DNA of 64,000 nucleotides from NCBI RefSeq assembly GCF_002127325.2, contig NC_035441.2, positions 155,339,122 to 155,403,121 of the forward strand, written 5' to 3'. Each line of letters starts with the position of its first letter. Within the stretch, counting starts at the first letter, position 1. A program made the position numbers and the translations under genes. Source of the stretch: Helianthus annuus. Lineage: Eukaryota > Streptophyta > Magnoliopsida > Asterales > Asteraceae. The notes beneath the pieces were generated by a model. The model was not told the DNA's origin. It did no database searches and saw only the letters and a list, made by a program, of their open reading frames with translations. Shown here one piece after another: positions 33,717 through 45,967 of this stretch.

Positions 33717-34310
33717 ATCAGAATTTATAAATTTTGAAAGTTTGTTAGTTTTTCAAACACGATTACGCTTCATTCTAGTTTCAAGTTTTTCACAAGTCAA
33801 AAAGTTCATAAGACTACAAACACTAATCAACGAGTTGGGTGCAATCACACAACGCTTGGTCAATAGCATGGGCGGATCTTTGCTTGGGCCAGGGTGGGCC
33901 CCGCCCCCTGTTTTTTCGCTTAGCAGTGTAAATTTTACCGAAAATTCTATCTGTATCAAGTCTGCCCCTTGATTTTTTTCTTTAAAACTTTCGTCCCTAT
34001 TCAAAAGTTCAAGATCCGCCACTGGTCGATAGAATCTGGTCCAGGTCGGTCTTCGGAGAGTCACATAAACAAAAACGATTAAGCTTCATTCTATATCAGA
34101 ATGTATAAATCTTGAAGGTTTGTTAGTTTTTTAAAGACGATTGATTAAGCTTCATTCTAGTTTCAAATACCAAGTGTTTTCACTACTAAAAAAAGTTCAT
34201 AATACTACAAACGCTAATTAACGAGTTGGGTGCAATCACACAGGGCTTGGCGATACAATCTGGTCCGAGTGGGTCTTCGGAAGGTCACATTAACAAAAAC
34301 GATAATATAA
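33717..34310 (+). repeat. Tandem segmental duplication downstream of TRM1
   Basis: Sequence 33717-34078 (from atcagaatttataaa through ggtcttcggagagtcac) is repeated, diverged, at about 34095-34300. Shared landmarks are ttgttagtttttcaaa, cttcattctagtttcaa, cgagttgggtgcaatcac and 'atctggtcc'. The first copy carries an extra insertion (33867-34024) absent from the second. Confidence 0.8.
33867..34024. mobile_element. hAT-like MITE with paralogous empty site, 158 bp
   Basis: Termini CATGGGCGGATCTT and AAGATCCGCCACTG are inverted. It is flanked by GTCAATAG (33859-33866) and GTCGATAG (34025-34032). The duplicated copy of this locus near 34248 lacks the insertion, giving a natural empty site. Confidence 0.82.
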
Positions 34311-34383
34311 ACCATCTTTCTTATTATTCTCCCTCTTGTCCAAGACGATTTGTATAACCGTTTGTGTATATGTGCATCTCTCT

Positions 34384-36812
34384 TCACTTGCTACCAGCCA
34401 CTTTAGCCGGTGGGTTGAGCTCATCCCAAGCATCGATCCATGTAACCATGGCGTCCGCGAGCTTAACAAAGTACGGATCAATTTTCCCTAGCTTATCCTT
34501 GACCTGTTTTGACAATTCTTTGTAGCAAGCCTGCACCGTGATGCACTCTTTCGGGAGAATGGCGTCTTGGAAGAACGGTATAATCTCTTCTTGCCAAAAT
34601 ATGCCTTTGTATTCTTTTTTGAGGTTCACAAATGGATTGCTTGCCTTGCTGTGCCAAATGTAGGGCAGCCCCGTCTTGATCCCGAGCCCCAAATGGTCAC
34701 ATATTACCTACAAAACCGTCACAAGTTTAGTAAATCGAAGCGACGGAAAGGTCTAGTTAGGCTTATAGAGTTGTCTAGTAAGCACCTTGACACACCAGCC
34801 AGCCCACATGTCGTCGTAACGGCCAATGGGCTGACCGTCACCCATGAGCCCAAAGTACATAGCTGGGCCAATGAGGCTTCGGTCGAACGCGAGGTTCATT
34901 CCACACATAGGGAAGAGAATGCCCTTTGGGAGTGTCATGACTGCATCAACATACCTAAAAAGAGCCCAAACTAATATCAAGCACAAAAAAATATGAACCC
35001 ATTAAACTCGATTTGTACCGGTTTAACAATGTACCTTGTGTTCCTTTCTCGAGGTTTGACGAGCTGTGTTGGTGCATCGTAGTCCGGGATGTTGAGCCAA
35101 AGACCGTGAGACACTGCGGTTGGAACACCTTCACGGAGGCTAAAGGGGTAGCCACGAACGAAATCTGCACCATCGGAGAATGGGTCGTAAAGGGTGTTGA
35201 AGAAATAGGGAGTTGAAGGGTTAAGGAGGTTGTTGATGTGTTGTCTAAGAGCATCTATGTCCTTCCCGGTTGGGTCCTTTGCCACCTATCATCATTGTCA
35301 AAACAAAAGCAGTTTCAAAACCTTACACTTTGCACTCATTACTCAACTTGTTAACTCAATATAAAGTAAATCCTTTTAGGTAAAAGCTAGTAGACACGTT
35401 AATGACATGATTAAAAAACATGACTAGATAGGTTCAACTCGCTTAACCCATTGACGACATGCATAACACTGTTAACTTATCATGTTAAATAGGGTAACAT
35501 GTCTACGCACACGCTTACAAATGGTTTATCAATACAACATAATTTTTTTTTTTTTACTTGAATTTTCATTCCAATCAACACGGCAAATTACATAGGAATA
35601 GCAGGTAGACGGGCAACAAACTGCGCTGTCATCCCCTTCTGAATGGAAAACCCGAATCTACTAAAAACAAAGCCATCTAATTGTCACAATCAAAAATATT
35701 ATACTTAAATATTGACTTAATATTTTTTTGTCATATACGTCTTATTATTTTTCTAACCATGTTTAGTGAATCGTGTTAAGAATATCATGTTATTCATGTA
35801 TTGAATTGCTTGTATTTATTTGTGTTATATGCAAGGTTGGAGAACTCGCTAGTCGCTAGTCGGCCGGTGAAGTGGGGACTAGCGACTACTCGGGATTACT
35901 CGGGATTAATCAGGAGTAATCGGATCGGGTTTTTTATATGTAATTTTCAGTTTTATGTATAAATATATACATTTTTATAGGTAAATATTTTAAGTAGCTA
36001 GGTTTTAAATCTTACTCAACTCATTTATTTAAGTATACATGATTAATTGTTGGAATTCAAATGATTTGGTCGGAAACTGACCGAAATTTAGAGGTTTTGG
36101 CCGGAATATACAGGTTTTTTGCTGGAATCGTCGACTTTTGGCTGACCTAGTCGGACCTAGTCGTGCCTAGTCGGACCTAGTCGGTTAATGGACCGATTTA
36201 AGAAAAATTACTCAGTAACTGGACGACTAGCGATTAATCGTCGACTAATCGTCGCCTAGTCGCGATTTTTACAACACTGGTTATATGTGTCGTGATGTAA
36301 TCATGTTAAATGGATCGTGCCGTGTAACCATCTTATCAAACATGTTTGCGTTAGTGTTAAAAAAGTGTCACGTTTCATATTCATGTTTAATTACCAGTCA
36401 TGTCAAACACGACCTGTTTAACACAACACGACACATTTAACTATATCCATAAAACAACCATGTTGATGGATCTCTAATTCAAGAGAAAAAAGGAACTCAC
36501 AAAGCAATCATCATCAATGGTGAAGATATACTTCTTCTTAGAAACCATGTACCCAAAGCAACGACAAGCGGAATCCTTGAAGGAGATACAAGAAGCTTTG
36601 GGGCCCAAAATCTTGTTAATATCGTTGCGATTATAAAGCTCATAATGAAAGCCATCAGGGACCTTGATGTTCCTAGATGGATCACCATCTTGAACAATGA
36701 TCAAATGATAGGGTTGGAAGAAGGGTCTCCACATCTCGAGAAAATCGAGGTTGCGAATGGTGGGTATGACGATATCGAGGTCATCTTTGAGAGGGAATGT
36801 AGAAGCAGCCAT
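34384..36812 (-). CDS. UAM/RGP: UDP-arabinopyranose mutase (reversibly glycosylated polypeptide), four exons
   Basis: This cytosolic, Golgi-associated enzyme interconverts UDP-arabinopyranose and UDP-arabinofuranose for cell-wall polysaccharides and becomes self-glycosylated. Exons on the minus strand: 36501-36812, 35035-35285, 34786-34954 and 34384-34707, with GT-AG introns and matching phases, giving 351 residues (family about 350-365). Visible family landmarks: [20 protein letters not shown] at the N-terminus, the DDD motif in FTIDDDCF (100-102), [20 protein letters not shown], then [10 protein letters not shown] (about 233-242) and [17 protein letters not shown]. Intron 1 (about 1.2 kb) contains an intact hAT-like MITE. 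A TATA box lies about 60 bp upstream of the start. It lies tail to tail with TRM1. No disabling change was seen. Which family member (UAM1-3) it is cannot be told by eye. Confidence 0.95.
35832..36279. mobile_element. hAT-like MITE in UAM intron 1, 448 bp
   Basis: The termini are caaggttggagaactcgc and gcgatttttacaacactg. The perfect 8-bp duplication GTTATATG flanks it (35824-35831, 36280-36287). The interior has many 'gactagtcg'-type motifs. Confidence 0.85.
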
Positions 36813-36870
36813 GCTTCAAGAGGGAGGTTAGTTAGTTAATGGTTAGAGTGAGCGAATGAGAGAGAGTGTG

Positions 36871-36877
36871 TTATATA
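36871..36877 (-). promoter_or_regulatory. TATA box of the UAM gene
   Basis: The minus strand reads ttatataacacactctctctc, about 60 bases upstream of the ATG at 36812, with a CT-rich stretch between. The position is typical of a plant core promoter. Confidence 0.65.
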
Positions 36878-36879
36878 AG

Positions 36880-38020
36880 AAACGAGGACGAATGTCACGT
36901 GAGATAACAATAGAGTAGGATGTGCAACGGTTGGGAATTGTTCAAAGTAACTTAACTTGCCGATTTTGTTGCTTTTTCTTGTGACTGTTTTATACTTGTG
37001 ATACGGCTAGGTGGAATCATGTGACTATATGGGAATAATATATCTTCACAAAAAGTAATATATATTTTCAGCTTATTAGAGTATGGATTACAGTTCTTTT
37101 TACTTATTTATTATTTCTTTTTACAGTTTGTTTGGGCCCTGAAAATTTAGGGGCCTAAAATAATTGGTTTAATTGCTTGTACTATCTTGCCTAAAACGTT
37201 TGGATTTATCACTTTTTGGTTTCATGCTTTAAAATTCTTTACGTTGCTAGAAAGGCATAGCACATGACCACATGTAATGTCTCACAAGGGAGCGTTTTGC
37301 TGATTTGGCTTTTCTTTTAAATGTTCATGAGTGTCACCTCATTGACTTATATGGGATAAGTTACCCTTTAACACTTGGTCTCTACTAAATAGAAAAATTT
37401 TAATCTTTGGTCTTGAAAAGAACACATGTTATATCAAACAAGAAAACTTTTATTGCTTTAAGAGCACTTTACAAAAACATCTTTACAAATTACAAGTTGC
37501 TTTGGACATGGCAATTAAAGACACATGATCGTTGGCATATGCAGTGACGAAGCTTGAGATTTCTGACGGGGGTCGAAAACGTATATACTCAAAAATTTCT
37601 ATAGAACCAGGGGGTTGAAAACGTATATATCCAAAAATTTATATACGAAAACCACATATATTACACTACTGAGCGAAAAGTTCGAGAGTTCGTTACATTC
37701 CCCCCACCTAAACTTGTCGCATGCTTTGTCATTATATTTCTTGATCTTGTTCCCATGCTCTCACAAAGTTTCTATGACTTACCAATTTGCTTTAGTATCG
37801 AACCAAGTTCTTCCACTTGAGCAAGTACTCCTTGTAACTTGACAGTTTGTGCCTTTTGTAATTTTGACCTAGGAAGATTTCTTCAACCACTCCATCGAAT
37901 GACTCAATAGGTGTTGGTACTTTCTTGGACACCTCATGTTCTACTTTTTGCCTGTACTCATGATAAGAATTTAGAGAGATTATGTGAAATATCAGGTTAA
38001 TCTCTAGATTCTAGATTAAG
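36880..38020. other. Intergenic upstream of UAM with a dispersed repeat
   Basis: No gene seen. At 37546-37690 there is a repeat (gacgaagcttgagatttc, then gggggtcgaaaacgtatata) that recurs at 42316-42470 inside Helitron B. The rest is AT-rich unique sequence. Confidence 0.5.
37546..37690. repeat. Dispersed repeat 'cgaagcttgagatttc', copy 1
   Basis: It begins gcagtgacgaagcttgagat, has two 'gggtcgaaaacgtatata'-type units, and ends actactgagcgaaaagttcg. Copy 2 is at 42316-42470. The cagtg-like start suggests a hAT MITE, but no target duplication was confirmed. Confidence 0.55.
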
Positions 38021-38030
38021 AAGTAGATTT

Positions 38031-38261
38031 GCCTATGGCTTTGTAGCCTAGTGGCATCTTGGGGTGGGATAAGGCTTTGAGACCAATAGGTCCTGGGTTC
38101 GATTCTCACAAGGGGGGCTTTTCCCATATTTGTTAGGTTTCCTCCTGAATTGGTGTATAGGCAGTATGCCTAGTGGAGATGGATATGATCGGGTGGTTCC
38201 GCTGGTGGCACGATAATACTTCAGTGGTCCGTCAGTGATCCAAATTTACCGTTTAAAAAAA
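38031..38261 (+). mobile_element. tRNA-derived SINE, family 2, second copy
   Basis: It is closely similar to 29516-29756, with A box gtagcctagtggcatcttgg and B box cctgggttcgattc. It is flanked by the 10-bp duplication aagtagattt (38021-38030 and 38262-38271) after an A-rich tail. Confidence 0.9.
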
Positions 38262-39255
38262 AAGTAGATTTACATAAATAACCATCCCGATATTGATTAT
38301 GATCATCATTAATTATGATTTGTGACAGACCATCCACGAAATCGCTGTTGAAAACAACCCAAAACCAGTACATATAAAATAACTAGCCTAAGATCCCGCG
38401 AGCTTCGCGGGTGGCTTAACACAAACATATAATATATACTGGCAATGAGATTAACTTTGTAATGAAAGAACTTTTCAATATAAACATATAAAAATATGAT
38501 TTTTCTCATTTAGGTAAATATGTTTTGATTCATTTTTTATAGGTATTGAGATGTTATTGTACAAATGATTTTATAGCAATTTTTAGAACCCGGATAGATT
38601 TCATTTTTTTTAATTACTTTTTTATAACTTTGGTTATTTGATATATATTTTCTTAGATAAAGCATTTTTAACCAGTTTTGACCTTAATGCATATTGAGCA
38701 GAACACATATTGACATGAACCTATTTTGAGCAAAACCTGTTTTGACTGACCCGAACCTATTTTGACCTTAACATATATTGAGCAGAACACATGTAATCAA
38801 TAATCAATGAAATAAATCATAGTAAAGCTATTTATGATTAACACATAACTAAATCATACAAAAAGTAATTTATTGACAAATAGTCTTTGCTACAAAGTAA
38901 TCACCGGTAGGATAGAGTGGTGGAGTTCTTTGCTCCCATACACGTATCAGAGCTTGCAGTTCTGGCATCGTCACGCATGCAATTTATACCAAATACATAT
39001 TCTCATGCCTCATTTAAGCCTTGGATTTATCTACACAAATTAAACAAACGGTTGAGATGCCTTTTCATTAATTATTAATGATTAATACATAAATAAACAA
39101 ATTATTAATGATTAATACATAAAATTATTTACATTCATTATTAATGATTAATACATAAATAAAATCCTACAAACAAATTGGCATATTAATATGTTGGCTA
39201 TAATATGTTGGCTATAACACTTTTGATGTGTTTTCTTTTCAACTTTCAGACTGAA

Positions 39256-39623
39256 TTATATTGTTAGCCTTGAAAGTATAACTTGCAATGATGAACCAAA
39301 TGCATTAAGAAAGCACAGTTGTATCATAAAGGCACTAAGAAAAACATGGTAACAAAATAGTAATGCCGACCCATTTACAAATCTCAACATTGTCTTCAAT
39401 GAATTCCCGAATACTATCAATGCTTTCAGTTGGGTCCTCTGGTAGATCCTAAAAAACATCAAATGTTGGTACTTTGGTGAAAAATCTTAAAAACAACGCA
39501 AATATACATTTTTGTACTAATCATAGTGACAGTGTAACACACCTTATCCCAACGATGATCAAGTACAATGAACCCGACCAAACCCACCTCAAGCTGGATC
39601 AAAACTATTTTCAGTATGGTGTA
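39256..39623 (-). pseudogene. Captured tetraspanin-like gene fragment
   Basis: An exon at 39543-39623 reads LIQLEVGLVGFIVLDHRWDK up to a GT donor. After a short intron, the next exon from 39448 reads DLPEDPTESIDSIREFIEDN and ICKWVGITIL. Spacing and motifs (DHRW, FIE.N..ICKWV) resemble the extracellular loop and following membrane segment of plant tetraspanins of the TET18/19/TOM2A type, from memory. The frame then breaks (stop after LLPCFS). The rest of the protein is missing. Being intron-bearing and inside Helitron B, it is best read as captured genomic DNA. Confidence 0.6.
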
Positions 39624-39984
39624 CTGCCAAATTTCACGCTAAGGAAGTAACTAAGAAATTTGAATCAACTGAATGAGTAAAAAGTATGACATAAACAACC
39701 TATTGACCATCACTTAATTCTGCCTATATTATGAGTACTATTCACATACATTGATACCAATTTTACTGAAATTAGACATATGGAAAATAGACTACCTATG
39801 GTGAACATACAGAATACCTATGAGGCTATGATGCTTATTCTATGAAGGCAAGAATTGACTTTTTGTAGAGATCAGCAGGTCCAATTAGACTAACATAAAA
39901 CAATTAAATTGATAAACAATCGACAACCACATGATTTATATTCTACTGTGCAAAAAAAATATAATTTATATTTAGACATAATCT

Positions 39985-40012
39985 AAGATCCCGCGAGTTT
40001 CGCGGGTGGACT
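39985..40012 (-). mobile_element. Damaged Helitron 3' hairpin inside Helitron B
   Basis: The minus strand has ccacccgcgaaactcgcggg followed by atcttaga, as at 38383, but CTAG is not preserved (ttatg instead). It may mark a nested or truncated related Helitron, or an alternative end. Confidence 0.5.
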
Positions 40013-41297
40013 AACACACAAATATATAAGTTAAAATTGTTGAAATAATACTTTTAAAACAAACCATCACCATTTGATCATGAACCCATATTTGTTAAGA
40101 TTTGTTTTGACACGGAACAAACTAATACATTTTAAAAAAAATGACCCATTTAGATGTTAACGTACGTAAATATATGTATGTAAGTTTTGAAGATCATATA
40201 ATTGATATGTAATTGATATATAGGGATACCAGAGGAAAATTATTAGCTTAAAAAATTATCACCACCATTTTAAACATGCAAAATAGCATATATGTGATGT
40301 TATAAATGAAATTAAAAAAGTACTCTAGGTCGTTAAGGCAAATACAAAATTAATAAAATTAACTTAAAACGAAGAAGCAACAACATTTAAGAAATACAAA
40401 TTTACCTCATGTGCAAGATAATTGCATCTCATTCCTTTGGTATCAAAGCCAAAAAAAAAAATCAGATGGATCATGAGGGATGTATGTTGTCATGTTGGTT
40501 CAAAGGATGCAAAGTTAGCAAGATAAAGCCAATTCCAAAAAGCAACAAACACATTCTCTTATTTGATATCACCTGCAAAATTATTTAAAGTACACCATCA
40601 TGAACACATAAAACCATTGATAAAAGCTAAAATTTCAACCCAAATCAATTTTCACATGAAAAATGACCATTGGACATGTACTACGCATAATTTATTTCAA
40701 CCAATATGAAAAATGACCTGTCTCAACCCAAAACCATTTTCATGGGTATCTTATTGAAAGGGGTCAACCAGGTAAAGTTGATTTTTTTTTCAAGAAGAAA
40801 ATAAATGAAATGACCAAATAGGCCAAAAGTGTTCATATGCTTACATTGTCATTACTCGTTTTATTCAAGAGCGCTTATATCAAAAACTCTTATATTCAGA
40901 CGATGACTCTTTATATACGCCTTCCAGGATTCAAGGCTTCAGACCAGTTCCGTTCAGCACACAGTTGTACGCTTCTGGCCCATCTTCTCATAAGAGCAAC
41001 TTTAGCTCACTTAGACTCATACGCCTCATCCCACAAATACAAACCATGTATTAAAAACAATTATTACAAACAATATAACACAAACTTAAAAAAAAACATA
41101 AGTCTTTGAAATGAATGTTATGACCATATTTTAACAAATACTATCAATTTTGGAATCATCCTGTTTGCTAAATTAAAATTAAATTGATAGAAACTGAAGT
41201 GAAATGATCAGTTGTGCTACTCAAATTTATAAATGATCCTAACTATTTGGGAACCGAAAATAAAAAAAAAATTGAGTGGATGAAGTAATCAACTTAC

Positions 41298-41383
41298 TCA
41301 GTTCCTTTGTTTCGAAGGATGCGAAATTGTTCAGGAGAAAGAACTGCACTCCATTCCTCCTCTGATTTCACAACGGAACTCAT
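41298..41383 (-). pseudogene. Captured first exon of a methionine-R-sulfoxide reductase B gene
   Basis: An ATG at 41383 opens MSSVVKSEEEWSAVLSPEQF followed by RILRNKGTE, the well-known N-terminal segment of cytosolic plant MSRB. It ends at a GTAAGT donor (intron from 41297). The catalytic domain with its CxxC zinc sites and active Cys was not found downstream, so this is a fragment. MSRB repairs oxidised methionine. The undamaged exon and location inside Helitron B suggest a fairly recent capture. Confidence 0.78.
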
Positions 41384-42315
41384 AATTCACAACTAAGATC
41401 CAACCGATGCAAGCTTAGTTTAAGATTTGATGGTTTATCGGAGGTTGAAACGATGTATTAGAATATAAATTGTTTACAAAGAAGATGAACTTGGACGCAG
41501 AGATGGCTATTGGGCATTTTCGGGAACCTAAAAGGTTAAGAATCACTAAGGGGGTGTTTGGCCTAGCTTTTTAAACCGTAACTAAAATGCTTACAGTGTC
41601 TATAAGATTTCCAAAAGTGTGTTGGTCGGTTAACCCGCATGTTAAAATTTTCCATTTTAAGCTGGCTCACTTTTGACCGGTTAACCAACCCAGCCATTTG
41701 AATTAACATCATATGTAACGCATTAGTTATTTAGAAAACATAAAAACAAAACAAAAATGGTTGATATGTTGACGGTTGGCCCAACTCCAGCCGAACCGTT
41801 TCACCAGCAAATTAAAACCACCAATTTGACCCGAAACCATTTTGACCAGTTACCCAACCCACCCACTTTGACCTAAATTGTTTCAATTAAAAGAAATTAT
41901 CTGACTATTAACATAATATGGATTTTATCGTATCTAATGCATCAAGTTTGTTATATAACAGTACCTGATATAAGCGCTCCTCATATGACATATTTGTTGT
42001 AAGGAGTTGGTTCACGCAACTACACTCTGTATGATCTTCCTAAACAATCAACACAAATAAATTAGAATAATATTATAATAACATTTGTTAGCTTTGACCA
42101 GTCAACAAAGTCCAATGGTCTCTAGATACAATAAATGCTGAGTACTGATTTAAATATCATAAGAGATTAAAACTAAGCTTCATGTCAAACTAAGATTCAT
42201 GCAACACGAGCTAGCTATCTATAAACCTATTATTTTATTAGACACCAAAAGTATATCAACTTTATAAAACAAAAAGCAAAAAAAAAAAAAACATAAAAGT
42301 ATAAAACCATTTAGT

Positions 42316-42480
42316 GTCGAAGCTTGAGATTTCCGACCGGGGGTCGAAAACGTATATACACAAAAAATTCTATAAAACGGGGGTCGAAAACATATATAAG
42401 CAAAAATTTCTATACGAAAACTACAAACTCTCCACTACTGAGCGAAAAGTTCGGGGGGTCGGCCGCCCCCTCCCGCCCCC
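42316..42480. repeat. Dispersed repeat 'cgaagcttgagatttc', copy 2
   Basis: Related to 37546-37690, here with gaccgggggtcgaaaacgta, a second partial unit, and a GC-rich end (ggccgccccctcccgccccc). It is inserted within Helitron B. Confidence 0.55.
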
Positions 42481-42757
42481 ACTATCCTTTGCCCATGAAA
42501 CCATTGTTTCATATCAATTCCATTTAACCAAATCAATTATTAGGGTTATGTGACTATCAAATTTTGATATATAAAAGTACCTGTTCTAAACGCTCCTCAT
42601 ATGACACCTCTTTTGTAGAGGGTTGGTTCACGCCACTACACTCCGTATGCTCTTCCTAAACAATCAGCACATATAAATAAAAACAATAACATATGTTCGC
42701 TTTGATCGGTCAACAAAGTCAAATGGTCTCTAAATACAATAAATGCCGAGTACTGAA

Positions 42758-43060
42758 TCAAATATCATAAGAGATTACAAATTTTGATACCTGTTCCTTC
42801 AATGACGTCTCGGGTAAAAGTAGTTTGTTATCACAGTCAGTAGCCTCTAAATGCTGATAATCAACTCTGAAGCAGGTACACATTTTAAGATAGAATGATA
42901 TGGCATACTCACCCCACTGCACATATATGTCAGGAGTAGGTGTCTTGCGTGAGAAAATTATATCTATAATTTTACGAATCTGCATCCATGAAAGATGAAA
43001 GGTCTCATCGTTGGAACTAAGCTTCCTCATGTCCTTAAACTCTTTACAGAAAAAGTTCAT
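42758..43060 (-). other. Unrecognised exon-like ORF within Helitron B
   Basis: About 100 codons reading KEFKDMRKLSSNDETFHLSW, then IDIIFSRKTPTPDIYVQWGE and CFRVDYQHLEATD. Amino-acid use looks protein-like, not repeat-derived, and it lies on the same strand as the other captured fragments. I do not recognise the family. The ends of the ORF are probably not its natural exon ends. Confidence 0.35.
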
Positions 43061-45511
43061 CCTGTCCTTTAACTCGATCTAAAAAATAAATACTAAGCAT
43101 TCAAGTCAGTTGCCTCAACATACATCATATCAATGCGGAGTAGTAAAGATTTCATGATAAAAACATAATATATACAAACACATCTTTTAATTCAGAAGTC
43201 ATTCCTTAAGAACTCCTATAGATGAATTAGTTAATGATCATGTGCTTAATTATGATCAGTTTGAGTGGAAACGAACAAATAAGCTAGTGATGATTAATTA
43301 AAACAAAAGAATGAGTTTAACCTATGTCGAAAAAAGAAGACAAACAGGAGTCAAAAGGTACCAACCGTTCTAGTGAGAGAAGCGCCTTTAAATGGCGGCT
43401 GGGGATTTGCCCGTCACAGAAAAGGCCGTTTTTAGGGCTTCCATGTCTTCTTCAACTCCACTATCGCATTCATCCTCTGACATTATCAATTCCAATCAGG
43501 ACGACTTAGAATTTAAAGCTCTATTGCTAGATTATTAAAAATATACATGAAATTTATTTGAAAAAAAAAATAGATTCTTATATTAAAAAATATAAATTAA
43601 AATACCCAAGATACCAATAACCAAAAAAACTACTATCCTACATCCTCTTGAATTGCAAAACTTTATAGATTACATGTAGGTCTTCTCCTCAAATGCATTG
43701 CAAAACTTTAGAGATCTGTCAAAGTCCAAGGTCTTCAAATCAAATTGGTTCTTCACCATCAATAATCTGATTTCACACTTTTGGCATCCCACTGTTGAAC
43801 ACCACTACAAAAATTATAGCAGAAACATTGTAACTAAATCAGACATTTAACAATAATTTCATTGTTTGATTTTTGATATGACCTCAAAGCTCATTTACAA
43901 TCTTTTTCTTCTTCACATTTGGTTCAGTCAAGAATCCACATAATCCAAAAAAATTATATCTAATATCAACACTAAATCATAACAATACATAAAGAAGGGA
44001 TTCATACCTTGTAGATGACGACATTTGATTAGTAGAATACGAAAAGAGAATCGGTCGAAGATGAACAAACCGTAGATGAGAATGACTGCAAATCCAAAAA
44101 AACAATACAAATCAATATTGGATGTTAAAGACAACACAAAACCATTATTTTTTTTTTGTATGAAGACCTACCAAGCGAGGTAAAGTCATAGAAGTTCCCC
44201 CTGTCAAAATACATTTCTGAAAAAAAGACATAAATCACACATCGACAACAACGAAACCAGTGAACAATAACACAATTTTATTGAATAAATTTAAGAAATA
44301 AACAAAAGATTAAATAACATACCTCTTTATAGCTCCTTCAGTGCCTTGTTACTTTCCTGAATCATCTCCCTAAAAAGAAAAGTAGATGACCTATATCTTT
44401 TCAAATGGTGAGAATGGAAATTGACATGGAATTCAAAAGCAATAACAAATTTAAAATAAGTTGTCTCGGTATATTTGGAAATAAGTTACAATTTCCAAAA
44501 TTTTGATAAGTATCCATAACTAATTTAAATTTCAAATTTTGAAATAAAAAGTCAAAACATGTAACATTACTTTCAAAGTTAAACATAATAACACTTTCTG
44601 AATTCAAAATTCTCTTTTATGGTTTTATAATTTCTTGTCATCTTTTCACTAAAATAGTTATCTTTCATGAAGATCAATATAGAATAAGATACATATTTTA
44701 AGAAGTCAAACCAATAACTGCTATCAATAAAATCTGAAAAAAAAGGTGAAAACATATCTATCCAATTTTAGGGTTTTCGGCCATTCATTTATTTATCAAT
44801 TGTTTTTAGGGTACGATTTTGAAATTGGATAACTGTTGTTACTTACAATAAAAATCAGTATGATAAGGAATCAAAGAAAAATGACAAATCAAAAAACCCT
44901 AAAATCAAAACAGTTATATTCATAAAATCTGAAAAAAAAAAACAATTGATTTGAACAATGATTGTTAGAACCGTACTTGTGATTTGAACAAATCGAACCG
45001 AAACATGTTGCGACATTGAAGAGGATGAGTGATTAATAGATGGAAGAGGGATTAATACCGTGATGAAGACATACGATCTTTAGGGATGCAATGAGAGGGA
45101 GATGTAACATTGAAACTGTAGAAACCCTAATCGCCTTGTGAGAATATGAAGAATAGGGAATGAAAATGGTCGGGTTGTGTGTTTATATACCAAAAGCCGC
45201 TTGACCCGAATGTGTGTAAACGGATCCCGCGTGATCCTTCACCAAAGAGAAATGGCGGTCAATTGAGAAAATAAGGGTTTCATCAAATGCCACGTGGCAA
45301 GCAATGGCCTAAGCTAATGACAAGTGGATAAAGATTATTTTGTTTTATTAGAAGTAGTAGATAATTAAGCTAGTTTTTTAAATTAGAACTTTATAACAAT
45401 AACTTTATCTAGAGAAATTATATTTTTAAGGCGGTTTTCATATAAATCGCTTAAAAAGTATGGTTTGTGAGTGTCGAGTAATTATATAACGCTATAGCAT
45501 AATAATTTAAA

Positions 45512-45958
45512 GGCAATTTGGATTTAAATAATCTCAGTTATTGGCCAATAATAATCCCAACTCATTTAATCACCAATAATAATCCGAACTATTCACTTTT
45601 GTTTGTAAAATACTCCCAGTTAAAAAAAAAACACTAACTAGGTTAAAAAATTGCTGATGTGGCATGTCACGTCACCTGCCACATCAGTTGCCACGTCATC
45701 AAAAAATGCCACGTAGACAGCCACATCAGCTGCCACGTCATCAAAAATGCCACATCAACTGCCACGTTAGCAAATTTGCTGACGTGGCATGCCACATCAC
45801 CTGCCACGTCAGCAATTTTTTAACCTAGTTAGTGTTTTTTTAACTGGGAGTATTTTACAAACAAAAGTGAATAGTTTGGATTATTATTGGTGATTAAATG
45901 AGTTGTGATTATTATTGGCCAATAACAGTGGGTTGGGATTATTTAAATCCAATTTGCC
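45512..45958. mobile_element. Mutator-type fold-back MITE, 447 bp
   Basis: Arms of about 170 bp (from GGCAATTTGGATTTAAATAA) are inverted. The perfect 9-bp duplication TAATTTAAA flanks it (45503-45511, 45959-45967), as for Mutator-like elements. The centre has repeated 'gccacatcagctgccacgtc' motifs. Confidence 0.9.
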
Positions 45959-45967
45959 TAATTTAAA

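Larger units (their letters stand above)
38383..45361 (-). mobile_element. Helitron B, non-autonomous, about 7.0 kb, with captured gene fragments
   Basis: On the minus strand the 5' end is TCTACTACTTCTAATAAAAC, preceded by A. The 3' end is a perfect hairpin CCCGCGAAGCTCGCGGG, then atcttagg, CTAG and T, so the element sits between A and T as Helitrons do. No Rep/helicase sequence was recognised. It carries tetraspanin-like exons (39256-39623), an MSRB first exon (41298-41383) and an unrecognised exon-like ORF (42758-43060). All are on the same strand as the Helitron and still have introns. A second, damaged hairpin of the same family lies inside at 39985-40012. The remaining sequence is AT-rich with no other gene recognised. 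Confidence 0.8.
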
